Of a DNA stretch of 64,000 nt, positions 44,637 to 55,820 are shown piece after piece. Below the pieces are notes generated by a model. The model had not been told where the DNA came from, searched no databases, and saw only the letters and a list, made by a program, of their open reading frames with translations. How positions within the stretch are numbered: the first letter of the stretch is position 1; each line of letters opens with the position of its first letter. Made by a program: the position numbers and the translations under genes. The stretch is taken from positions 310,001 to 374,000 of the forward strand of contig JAZGTN010000060.1 in the NCBI GenBank assembly GCA_037783415.1, written 5' to 3'. The stretch is from Leptasterias polaris (Eukaryota; Echinodermata; Asteroidea; Forcipulatida; Asteriidae).

Positions 44637-45035
44637 AATGTATTATACAGTATTGGTAAGGATAAAAAAAAATAAAAAATTATTGTTCAATATTAGTCTG
44701 AATGCTTACTGATTATGAAGTTCATACTAGAACCAAGTTTTCTGTGATTTATGCCCCTCTGAAATTTAGTCGTATTCGAGAAAAATTGCCTGAAAACCTT
44801 AACAACCGCTACAGCTGGTTTCGTTTGTTACGCAACCAAAATCAATGACAATATTATGTTTACTTGCTGAATATCGTGCACTGTTTTCATTATTTTCTCC
44901 GGACTCACGAAACGGATTCACCCCAATTTTTCAATTTTTATTTTTTTATTTCATGTTTATGGTTGATCACACAAAACATGAACACTCTGTCTGCGGCTAT
45001 TTAGTCAGCTCTACCAATCCTGTATCAACCTTTAA
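44637..45035. mobile_element. TTAA-type MITE (GGATTGGTAGAGCTGACA type), copy 2
   Basis: The right end GTCAGCTCTACCAATCCTGTAT ... CCTTTAA has TTAA at 45032-45035. The left end TATTATACAGTATTGGTAAGG is its diverged inverse. The interior shares CACACAAAACATGAACACT with 48752-49116. Confidence 0.65.
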
Positions 45036-46926
45036 AACATGTCCTGTTAAAACATACATTTCCGGGCGTTCACCGTCAACATAATCTAAAATGTAAAATA
45101 AACGAGGAAGAACCTCCTGATGAGTAAAAAAAAAAAATGAATCTCTTTATTCACTGCGGTCACGTTCTGGCAAGAAGCAAACAACTCCCACCAGAGGCAA
45201 GGTAACCAAAATGAAACATGGCAAAGACGAGTGAGGAATACAAGGTTCAATAGCACCTCTGAGTTTTTGACTGAAGGAAGAAGGATAACAAAAAACCTCT
45301 GCAATTTTTCAAAAAAGAAGAAGATAATAATGAGATAGCGTTTGCCTTGAGGGGACGAGGTTGACGTAGTCAGGTGGTTTTCTCAGGTGTCGCAGTCGGC
45401 TGAGAGAGCCCCCGGTCACTAAGAGTTAATTCATACATCTGTGTTTTCATCAAGTATACCCGCTATACATCAACAAAAAGGGAGGAGGAAGACTGAATTA
45501 TGTAAATGTATGATTGGAAAATATTGCTTGGCAATACACGAAAAATTAAGGATTGGTTTCCCGAGCTTTCGATCCGACCCGGCGAGCTTTCGATCCGACC
45601 CGGACTTTTGTCAGTGGCATGAGTCACATTTATTATTACATATATTTTTACATGACAAAGTGTAGACCGAAGAAAGCTCTCAATAGTCAATGCATCATGT
45701 AAATTTATAATTAGAAAATATTGCTTCTTAAAGACGATTTAGAAGTTTGTATAATATATCACGTGTAAATGTGTATTTTCATAACAAAGAATCGTAGCTG
45801 AATAAGGAAGTTAAAAAACAAATAATAATAATAGGGTAGAATTCACATTTTTTAATTCAAAACATTGAAAGATGAGCAGGGAGTTGTATACAGGAGAAAA
45901 ACCCGTACATAACACTTTCTAAATACAACTTTAGAAGATTGATAATCATGGAGGAAAACTTCACCTGAAATTATATGTTGGGTCAAACAAAGTTCAGATA
46001 CCGTTCTTTGACAATTACCAATTTGAGCAGCGTGCTTTATTGATTTACATTTTGAGGACAATTACAAATGCGATCTCGTTTATTGATAATTTGAAGAACA
46101 TTCTAGAAACAAGGACACAGGGAAAACGTGAACTTCACGCAGAAATATAAATTCTACTTTCTGATTTGAGAAAAACACGAGCAACAATAATGATGGTGTG
46201 TATAAATATCAAGGACGGCATGGAATGATAAACTAATCAATATCAACTAACCACTACTAACCACAACATGTGTCCTAGTAATAAGCTGTTTCTACTCACG
46301 GCGGACAGGGCACGCCGCAGCTTTGACATCGTGTGTCAGTTATTATAACTAATCGATATAGATATATTTTTTTAATCACCTGCTTATAAAACATATTTTA
46401 AAGGGAACCTTACCAGAGGGAAAGAGAGATATTGTATGTCAAGGATTCGTAAATCTGATTTGGACAATCTCATTTTAATTAGTTGTTTTTGGTTTTGGTT
46501 TGTTTGTTTGTTGGATGGTGTTGTTGTTATTAATTTTGCTTACTTTACCCCCCCCCCCCCATTCTTTTCTTTATCACAACATCTTTGCACAGGATAAAAC
46601 AAGATCATCAAAAGCTGGTTTACATCATCATCCTGTTGACCAACATAAACAACAACAAAATAGAAAGAAAAAACCCCAATAGTAATCATTATTATTAGAC
46701 ATGCATTTTTCCGTGGTCTCTTCCTCAAATTGTATCCCACTGGAATCACTGGATTTTCTATTATTCATAAGAATATATACATATAACTCTTCACAAAAAG
46801 CCACAAAACAATTTTTATGATGAATAAGCAAGTTCTCAAAGCTTTCAAAGAGGGTAAGGGTGAAACAAAACTAAATAATTATAATTTATCCCGATGCAGT
46901 TATTACTTCGAGTTTGCCTCCCTCAC
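45036..46926. other. unassigned DNA
   Basis: No gene recognised. It contains a short direct repeat GAGCTTTCGATCCGACCCGG (two copies near 45563-45602) and a 13-nt C run at 46548-46560. Confidence 0.45.
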
Positions 46927-46981
46927 CCCGGGCGTCACTCCGGGCGTCGGCCCGGGCGTTACCCAGGGCCTCACCCCGGGG
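46927..46981 (+). repeat. 12-bp GC-rich minisatellite
   Basis: Four to five imperfect units of CCGGGCGTCACC abut the next SINE. The Thr-Pro-Gly-Val frame it creates is incidental. Confidence 0.7.
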
Positions 46982-46984
46982 GCA

Positions 46985-47062
46985 CGCTCGGCGGTCTAGC
47001 GATTAAAACATTCTGCTCTAGAATGCTGGGGCTCGTGGGTTCAAATCCCACCCATCTGCGTT
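46985..47062 (+). mobile_element. tRNA-derived SINE head (CTGCTCTAG family)
   Basis: CGGCGGTCTAGCG (A-box-like) and a perfect B box GGTTCAAATCC at 47038-47048. The stem-loop CATTC-TGCTCTA-GAATG sits where the anticodon arm would be, but position 33 is not T. It shares the CTGCTCTAG core with the minus-strand copy at 220-365, which supports a SINE family. Confidence 0.65.
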
Positions 47063-48439
47063 TATGATTATGCTCACTTTAATACATACTTTCAAATAAT
47101 AACGGCTTTTCCAGACAGATATTTACCTCTCACTGTGAGAGTATATCGGTAAAGGTAAACTTGCAAAATGAAGTCAGTTATAGTTGGTTTTTCTCAACTA
47201 TCAGTATCAACAGAATATTGCTATAAACGTCCACATTAAAGCTCATAGCCACAAAGTTAATGGCATGTACCAATTCTGCAGGGAAATATTTCGGTTTGGA
47301 ACACCGCCAAAGTCCTCCAAATAGCTTACGAGACGCCCCCAAATCACCTTTGCTTGTTTTGATTGTTGAAATCGGAATAAGCCCGATATGACGTGATCAA
47401 AATCAGGGCAAAATTTTAAGCCGCATTTAGTTTTTACTTTAAAAGCCCCTGTCAATACAGACGATGTTCCGACAGAGAATCCTGGAAAATTTAGTTGACC
47501 CTTTTGCAACTTGAATTGCTAACCCTGGCAAACTCCTGGGAAAAGCCATTTCCCGGGAAACTACTGCTGCATTGGAGTAAGGTTAAGGGACATAACCCCG
47601 GGGTTTAGCATAATAAACGAGGGTTCATTCCTCGCAGGAAAAACTGCTGTGAGTGTGAAACGAAGATGGATTGGCGGTTGGGTTCAAACTCCCCCCAGGA
47701 ATTTCCTGGGTTTTATTTCCTGGGACTTGGCTCTGTAATGTAAACACAAAAGGGTACTTAAAAGCATTACAACTGATTTTGATGAAACGTTCGGTGGTTG
47801 GTTGGGGTGCTTTTATTGAAATTAATTAGAAGATGAATACAAATGATTTACAACCAAAATCCAATGCACTTATGCACTTATCACTTATATACTTCATCCA
47901 TTACGAAGATGACTTGTGCCTGGGTTTATTAGACTGTGCAGCAAGAGCAACACACAGAGTTGAGTAACCTTGTGTGAGCGTCAGTTGTGCTATAATGCTT
48001 TCAATTATAGTCTCCATATTGAGTCAAAATGAAGGATCTACGCACAGATTGATTCGTTCAAGTGAAAAAATGAAAAGATATTTTTTCGTATTGACTAGGC
48101 TAAGTTTTTCATTAAAACTGAGCAGATTCATCCCACATGCATGATGTCCTTCGGGATCATGCTCAAACAATGCCTGCATGTTGGTGTGAGGGGGTAGTAA
48201 TAACGAAACATTGGACGGAATTATTTATTCCGATCAGCTCATATTATGAGATAAGATGACCGCTGTCGGACACCGTACACTGCAAAAACTTGGTGGGTAT
48301 TAACATTGACACCACGGTTGTTGTCACATAAGAGATGCAAAAAAAGAATCACAATTTACACCATATAGTGTTTGAATAACACTAATTTCTGCAAAAATAA
48401 TTACATTGATGTTGATTTAACACCCTAAGATGTTAATTT
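47063..48439. other. unassigned DNA
   Basis: No gene recognised. CTGCAAAAACTTGGTGGG near 48280 and CTGCAAAAATAATTACATTG near 48391 could be diverged MITE termini, but no matching pair is clear. Confidence 0.4.
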
Positions 48440-48560
48440 TGAGCTTTCGTATAGCAACAACCACTTTATCAAATGCAACATAAATAGTCTACAAAATAGC
48501 ATGTACTTGGCTTGTCCCCTTCAATGCATCTGATGAAGTGGTTGTTGCTACGAAAGCTCA
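48440..48560. repeat. inverted repeat with 36-37 bp arms
   Basis: TGAGCTTTCGTATAGCAACAACCAC (from 48440) pairs with GTGGTTGTTGCTACGAAAGCTCA (to 48560), and pairing extends through ATCAAATGCA/TGCATCTGAT. The loop is about 47 nt. Confidence 0.85.
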
Positions 48561-48751
48561 CACAGCTTTTTAAGTAAATTGATAATAAAGGGATAAACCT
48601 TCCTTACTTTTTATACACATCCATTGATCTGTTTGAATTATTTAACAAAATAATTGCAACACGCCGTTACACGTCGAGCACACCCCAATACTCGTCACTT
48701 ATACCAAGAACCACGCATTAACCTCACTATAGGCCTATAATGCCTTCCATC

Positions 48752-49116
48752 TTAAAGGCCTGTACACTATTGGTAAGATCGAAAAACACAAATGTTCACA
48801 GATTCACACATAACTTACATGATTTAAAGTAAGTGATGGTAGAAAGGGTTCCTTTAAATAATTCTGCCTAAAATGCTATCGTTTCTGAGAAATGAGTAAA
48901 ACAATCATAGTTTTTATCGCGCGCGATAATAAACTCGATGTTTGAAAAACAGAAAACACATAAGGTCTCTTTTCACTATTTTCTTGTGACCTCGATGACC
49001 AATTGAGCTCAAATTTTCACAGGTTTGTTATTTCATGTATGTGGTTGATTACACAAAACATGAACACTGTCTGTGATTATTTTGTCAGCTCTACCAATCC
49101 TGTATAATACCTTTAA
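48752..49116. mobile_element. TTAA-flanked MITE
   Basis: TTAA at 48752-48755 and 49113-49116. Left end AGGCCTGTACACTATTGGTAA, right end CTACCAATCCTGTATAATACC. The core contains ATTGAGCTCAAATTTTCACAGG, also in the copy at 58601, and ATCGCGCGCGAT near 48919. Confidence 0.75.
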
Positions 49117-49737
49117 GAAAGTTGCCCAATACTTGATGTTTTTTTTTATTCGAAGATTTTAAAATTTACAACGTCATGTTTGCCAGTAAGTCAACCTGGA
49201 ATCAAAGTCATGCAATGTTTTCGATTACAAAATCATTTAAATACAAGATTATATATTCAAGTTTATGCTGCAATGATACGTTCTATTAAAAACATATTGA
49301 TAGGCCTATTAAAAATGCAAAATTACTTCTTTGCCATGTCGCGGAAGGTCAAGAATGGTTTGTTCATTCGAGGTTCATTCATGGCATACCAACACCACAG
49401 TCATATAATCATATGACTGGTGATGTCACCAGAACTAGTATATCCCATTGTGCGTATGGCCATCGATTACTCATTGTGTTTGCAGCTGCCGACCCTGGGA
49501 TAACCGTTCGCTTTAGAATCCTCCTCATTATGTTGAGAAAGGAATCGGGTTCGTTGTCTTAAGGATAAGATATGGGAACCACCGGGAAGAATTGACTACC
49601 AGTGATTTGCGATTCGTTTCTTTGAATCAAGATAAGGTGCAGCATTGATAATGATTGATCCGGAAAACTCTTAGAGTTTGTACATAATTGACAATGTTAG
49701 TGTCCACTGACGGCAGTTTTTAATATCAAAATTGCTT
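49117..49737. other. unassigned DNA
   Basis: No gene recognised; CATATAATCATATGA palindrome-like sequence near 49403-49418. Confidence 0.4.
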
Positions 49738-49905
49738 CAGACATTTATCATTGTACGGCCATCTTGATTTTCTCCCATTCAACTCAATGTAACCAAACTG
49801 AGGCTAGAGGGATAAATAGTCTGGTTCCTGTTTGTACGTTAGCTTTCATTACTATTACTGAATACAGGAAACATGACCAAGATGGTGGCAGCATGCTAAA
49901 GGTCG
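49738..49905 (+). repeat. dispersed repeat, GGCCATCTTG family, copy 2
   Basis: Begins near CGGCCATCTTGATTTTC and ends near ACATGACCAAGATGGTGGCAGC. The middle CAACTCAATGTAACCAAACTG and GAGGCTAGAGGGATAAATAG match the copies at 1650 and 62868. The short inverted ends GGCCATCTTG/CAAGATGG suggest a MITE. Confidence 0.6.
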
Positions 49906-50181
49906 ATACTGGTGAACTTAATCTCATTGAATCAATGTAAAATACAGCATTTGTAGTATTTTTGTTTAACCTGCTGATATCGGTTCGTTCAATCTCTTTA
50001 ATTCAATATGAGATGCTGCTACTGACAAGCTCACTCTCTTAGAATCAATATAAGGTACAACATTGATACTATTAAAACAGTAAAACGGTGCTTCCCCTGT
50101 ACTTGCGGTTGTTCATTGTCGTTCTCACCCTATAATACCTCGATTTGGTCACAAAACTGTCCTTATTTTTGTTGTTGAAAG

Positions 50182-50303
50182 GACTCCAAAACCCAGGACA
50201 TCCCGACCCCTATAACCACCCCGATCCGCCCATGATTTACGTCACCATCTACAATGGGAAGCACCTCCGTATGGTTCCAGTGTGGGAAGGGCATCACCAC
50301 TGA
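50182..50303 (+). CDS. candidate terminal exon of an unrecognised host gene
   Basis: A possible splice acceptor (TTATTTTTGTTGTTGAAAG) is followed by an open frame whose codons end mostly in G or C, in contrast to the AT-rich surroundings. It encodes about 40 residues, including HPDPYNHPDPPMIYVTIYNG and VPVWEGHHH, and stops with TGA at 50301-50303. The exon would start in phase, taking its first codon base from an upstream exon. I do not recognise the protein. No other convincing exon is visible in the window, so the rest of the gene would lie beyond long introns or outside it. A retrotransposon remnant or chance frame is possible. Confidence 0.35.
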
Positions 50304-52667
50304 TTAAAGTCGGTCCACGCGTCATTAATTGTTTAATTGTTCATCATGGACCGGTACAACACGTTCCAAGCACTAAGAGCTATTTTTAAAAGTATCTAAC
50401 AACACCTCGCTCTTTAAGACTGTAATACAGTCCCCCATTGTCGTCTCAAAGACTGCAACCGTCATTAGAAAACATTTGAAAGATCGATCTAATTTTAGTA
50501 ATTTGAAGCGTCGGCCAGAAAAAACCCCAACATCATTAAAAACGAATGGATAAAGGCCAGAGGGACACGGACATTACATCGGGACGTCGAACGTATAATG
50601 CTTAAAGATTAGCAGATAATTACCGAATTAATGGATGGACAAAATTATGATAACAAGGCAGGTGTCAAGTATACCGGCTCCTATAATTCTAAACGATTGC
50701 AGATTTATTAGAAATCAGAAGGTTGGTCAACATTATAACTGTGTAAATCTGTTTTAGTGTGGGTGTGCGTAAGCATGCATTACATACGAAGAGAGGTCAA
50801 CACAAGGCAGGGTTTTGAAACACTATGTGGACTTACACACGTCCACACAGAGTTATTTACCGTGCTGAGGAATAGGATTTTCCTTAAGTGTATATGAACA
50901 AAGAAATGTCCACACGGTGACAGCAACACAAACACGTGTGTGTTTTTAAACAAACAATATTAACGCGATGTAATCTCGACTATGCTTCAGATTTTGAATG
51001 TTGCTTGGTTTGGAAAATCAATCTAGAGACTATGGTTTATGGTGACAACTTGCAATTTCTCTGATCAGCAGTGGCGGTTCGGATTGAGACGAATGAATGT
51101 AACAACTCGACGCTTCCATCAGTGCACTCTGATTGTCTTCGAAAGACCAAAATAATTAACACGGTTTTCAAAAGTAAGCCATTAATCCAACAAACCTTTG
51201 TTAAATTTGTTTCCACTTTTACTAGTTTTCATTTCATAAAATGTGATTTTTTTAAAAAGGTATGCAGCAAAAATTTTGTCTTTTAATAAACTGTACAGAC
51301 ACGAGACAGCAAGTCTTCAAAATGCCGGCTAAATCAAGAATGGGATCACGTCTATTTATTTTGTACCGTTTTAATTTGATATCTCTTTCTAGTTGATGCC
51401 CACTTTTTCTCACAAATTGGAAAGGCCGGCAATTAGCGGACAGATCAAACGGTTTGCCGGGATCAAAAGATTTAGAGCATTGGTTTGTTATTAAACTGAA
51501 TCGAAATCATGTTCTGACCTATTGACCTATTTATTCCATAATTATAGTGGGCGTTAGATGGCGCCGTAGTCTGGGCGAGTGGCTGCATCAGAAAATCATC
51601 AGTAGTGTCTTCAAACAAAACAGCTCTAAAATGCCACCGATTTATTGTCTAATTTATGCCAAATAAGATGCAATCATTCGTCTAAAGACACATCTTCCCC
51701 TTTTCTCTGTTTTATTCATTGTTTACCACTTGTTTTTTCTGTGCGCTTTCAGTCCATCTCTCTCTCTCTATCAGTTCCACTTGACTGCATGTAACACTTG
51801 TATGACCTGTTTGTGTGTTGTGTTGTGTTGTCAGTTAGCCTTCACTCTGCTAGGGTCGAAACGTCAGGCCATTAACTATTTGTTTGCAATTTTACCATAA
51901 GTCCTTTTGGTTGGTGAGCTGTTTGCAACAGCTAATTCTATTTTCTCCTTTTCATTTTGTATTTAACTTGCACGAATTACACTCTAAAACTTGTGCGCTT
52001 TTATCAAAAGAACTTTTTTTTACTGCATTATGCTCAAGAAATCAGAATATAGGTTTTATCAGGTATTCAAGTTTGTTTTTCCATTGTTTTCCATTTGAAT
52101 TTAATATTATTGGCATGGCTCACGGGTGTGTAATGGTTGCGTGGGGCTACAACGAAAGGCACTCTCGGCGCATGACGTCACAGCGATGCAATTTGCAAAA
52201 ACCAAAATGGCGCGCCCATACGAACCTTCTTCGCTAAGCGCTATCAAGTGGACAAACAATCACACTGCATTATTTACAACATTCATTGGATTTTGCGCTT
52301 CTAACAAACACTTGGACACCTTCCATGATTACTGCCACGCCTGTGAGTTCAATAATTATAAATTTATCCCATTTGTGAGTTCGTTTGACGTAGGCCTATT
52401 AGGAAACCATGAAGGGCTTTAGCAAAAAGAACTCACCCACCAAAATGCACAAACACTTTATCAAAATGACCCTGAACAAAAACTTTCGTAATTTATTTTT
52501 ATTTACGTCATTCAGTAAACCAAACCGGACAGTTTCAACCCTTTTTTACGACTCCTAAAGTTCGTCTCTTTACAACAGAGAAATTATACTTTGACATTTA
52601 AATGTGACTTTCATAACCACAATTGTATAAGCTAAACTTGTATTGCTTTGGGGCTTATTTATAGACG
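50304..52667. other. unassigned DNA
   Basis: No gene recognised. GGGTCGAAACGTCAGG near 51852 belongs to the GAAACGTC modules. A short TGTGT stretch lies near 51812-51832. Confidence 0.4.
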
Positions 52668-53270
52668 CAAATTTACTTGGCATCGCCTACAAGAATACAA
52701 ATTTGTTTTAAAGGGTCTGTATACGTTTGGTGATCACTCTTAAAATTAATGGCAATAAAAACCTATTGGTTAGAGGCCTACAGCAGCTTTGGATAGTATA
52801 AAGCATTTTGAGAAAACATTTCACTTCGAAGTTTTGTGGTTATGTAAAAATGTATCCGTTGTTATGCCCCGATATTTAAATCCGAGAAACGTTTCTGTCA
52901 GAAACGCTTCTCGGATTGTGTATTCGATCCTGTTACGGATTATTCTTCCTGCTTGGACATTATTCGCTCCGGATTTTCGGCGATATCTCAAAATCGCGAC
53001 CACATTTTGAAATGAAATGTTCACACGTTAGTTTTATTATATATAAATATTTATATAGGCCTAGGATTAAAACAATCGAACGTTTCCAAAAAACCTAGGT
53101 GGACTTTGCTTTTAAAAGATGACGAGTTTGTCGAAGATTCGTCTCAGTCTGTCGCCCTTCCATACTAAATACACTTTGAAAAATGTATAAACCACAATTA
53201 TTGGGTGTGAACTTTGCACAACGCAAAATTTACTTGGAATCGCTTAAAATAATATAAATTTGTTTTTAAC
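52668..53270. repeat. diverged direct repeats flanking a MITE-like segment
   Basis: CGCAAATTTACTTGGCATCG to CAAATTTGTTTTAA (52668-52712) recurs diverged at 53223-53270. Between them TTAAAGGGTCTGTATACGTTTGG resembles a TTAA MITE left end, but no right end was found. Confidence 0.45.
52879..52917. repeat. near-perfect 19-bp hairpin
   Basis: AATCCGAGAAACGTTTCTG, one T, then its inverse with a single mismatch. Almost no loop. Confidence 0.9.
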
Positions 53271-54342
53271 AGATCTATTTGAATACCTAATGAAAAATAA
53301 TGGATTTGTGTAACGAGGTCATTTGAATATTGACAGCTGTGTGTACTTGGATGTGAACTTCGTACCATGTCATTCTGATTGTTTTCCACTCCACTGCTAA
53401 TGGCCGCACTTAACAAAAAGGCCTGCCCATGAGTCGCTCCCCAAGGTGCAGGACACCCACACAGCAAACAGGTTTCCTTTAATACTCGTTCCCCTCTTGT
53501 TTCTGTTAATAATCCTCATTAGTCCAGGGGTGAACTTCGTATCCAATCTACAAACATGAGTAAGATTGAGGATGTAAGGGTCTGGCACTTAGTTGATCAC
53601 GAACATTGGATTCTCCAACCTCCCCCAACTCTTCCACCCCAAGCCCTGGACGCCTCGTGACGAATCGCTGAATACACTCATTGCTTCGAGTGTCATGCTG
53701 CTGGTGATCAATATCAACCCACCAGGTTAATATTGGCCACTTCAGTAGCAAATGCAATTCTACCGCCAAAAATAATGAACGTTTCCCGTCATTTATTACA
53801 CTGGCGTTGAACTCAATTTGCTGTAAACATTCAGTAGCAATATACAAAGTAGTGACACAGGGCACCACCCCTTTCGTAAGCTATTATTGCATTTTGGGGG
53901 TTAAAATTCATCATATTGACAAGATTAATATGTTTTATCAGCTTTGACCGATGGGTGGTCACTTTTAGCTGAGGGTCCAAGAAAAGGATGGACTCTGCAT
54001 TGAGACAGTTTAGGAATTAAATAAATATTCGGATCCGTTTAAATCAATGCTGCAAGATGTATTATATTTGTGGAGAACTTTTGAGAGAGAAAGGGCTTCG
54101 CAAGGCACGTACGCTTATTTTTGTGCTTGATGTCTAAAAAGGAAATACGTAAATATTAACGTCAACCTTTACGGGCTTATACGTGCTTCCAAAGCCAATG
54201 TTATCACGCAAAACGTACTTTGTTATGGTTGAAACTCGTAAACAGAGCTCTAGAAAGATGTGCTTGACTTGTACATCTTAAAATTACTCTATAAACATAG
54301 TCATATATTAAGAAACAATTGGGAACACTCTACATCAGTTCA
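53271..54342. other. unassigned DNA
   Basis: No gene recognised. Confidence 0.4.
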
Positions 54343-54370
54343 TCCCAGGGCCGTAGGAAGCTATTCGGCC

Positions 54371-54390
54371 GGTACGGCCATGGCCGTACC
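54371..54390. repeat. perfect 20-bp palindrome
   Basis: GGTACGGCCATGGCCGTACC is its own reverse complement, followed by two tandem copies of TATAGGCC. It lies near GGGCCGTAGGAAGC at 54349 and may be the terminus of an unclassified repeat. Confidence 0.9.
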
Positions 54391-55181
54391 AATATAGGCC
54401 TATAGGCCTATATTATTATATTTTTTTTCCCCCTTTTTTTAAAACTGTTTTTTCTCCCTCCCCCGTAGCATTTGTTTGCCTGATATCAAATTTGAATCAA
54501 GTGAAATAAAAAAAAGGCTCTAGTCAATTTTTCCTTGTTCAACCCAAAATCATAAAAAAGGAAAATATTCAAAATTAAACTCATTTGTAACGAGTTCATT
54601 TCCCTTTGCGCGCTAGCGATTGAGGCTAATGGTAAGGACGTTATTGAGGGCTGCCAGGTCACGACCTCTACCCTTTGGTCATCCCCGTCAATGTGGTATA
54701 CATTCAGGTACGGTTTGTGGGCACATGCGATCGATCGTGTACATGTCATGCATGTCGACACTACTGCACGTTGCTTTTTTTCACATGTGAAACATTTTTT
54801 TAAATTGATAATCTAAATGTTGTAGAAATCGAACATGATTATTATAATATTTTCCGGTTGATTTTATATTTCATAATTTCCCTTATCATTCATTCCAAAT
54901 TACAACGTGAAACTAATATTAATAAATATGTTAATTGTTGTGTAACTTGCTTTTATTAAAATAATTTGTGAAACTTATAAAATATTAAAAACAAATTTGT
55001 GCGCTTTGTTTTCCCCAATGAATTCAAGGAAGGATACAATTAACTAACTGATTCTGTAACACTTTCCAATTTTCAGTGAACTAATTGTTCATATTATAGA
55101 AAATCATTAAATGAGCTTTGGAAATGACTTTTGATCGTTTATTGTTGCAAAAATAGTTATCAAGATTAGTTTAAAATGTTA
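54391..55181. other. unassigned AT-rich DNA
   Basis: No gene; AT-rich with a pyrimidine-rich tract near 54420-54470. Confidence 0.4.
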
Positions 55182-55353
55182 TTAGAGGGTAAACCAATAA
55201 AAATGAATTTTATAATTTGCTCAAAAAGTGAGGGAAAAGTGGCCAGGAATTACGTCATATTGCACCACAGAGCATCTAGAATGAAAGATTTCCCGGGGCC
55301 CTTAAGCGGGCCCCGGACCCCACGCCGTAATGGGGGGGGGGGGGGGGGGGGGG
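55182..55353 (+). repeat. direct repeat unit A ending in poly-G
   Basis: GAGGGTAAACCAATAAAAATG to CACAGAGCATCTAGAATGAA is repeated at 55690-55791 with few differences. Both copies then run to CCCACGCCGTAATGG. In this copy the last part has expanded to a 22-nt G run (55332-55353). Confidence 0.85.
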
Positions 55354-55689
55354 ATTTGAGTATAATAAAGCTGTTTGCTTTTGAGCTAGGTGGGCATTAA
55401 TTACGTTTAATACTGTCACAATTTCAACGTGTTTTCATTGAGTAGTATTACCCCACTTAGTGGCCCAGATCCTACCAGCAGCGGGCTTCAAGTGCTGGAT
55501 ATGATGCCCCAAAACGGCACATGATTGGGGTTTTTTACAGGCAGGTGCACCTGCTTGAGTTTACAAAATCCAAACAGTAAATGAGGTGGCCTTAATTATG
55601 AGCTGTTATAGTGCCCCCATTACCTAATTATGTCCAGGGATACTCCCTATTTTGAAGATGGAAATATGAGTACTTAAGAAATATTAATA
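55354..55689. other. spacer between direct repeats
   Basis: No gene; non-coding sequence separating the two direct-repeat units. Confidence 0.4.
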
Positions 55690-55820
55690 AAGAGTAAACC
55701 AATAAAAATGAATTTTATAATTTGCTCAAAAAGTGGGGGAAAAGTGGCCAGGAATTATGTCATATTGCGCCACAGAGCATCTAGAATGAATAATAACCCG
55801 GATCCCACGCCGTAATGGCT
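55690..55820 (+). repeat. direct repeat unit B
   Basis: Second copy of the 55182 repeat, shorter between TCTAGAATGAA and CCCACGCCGTAATGG, without the G run. Confidence 0.85.
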
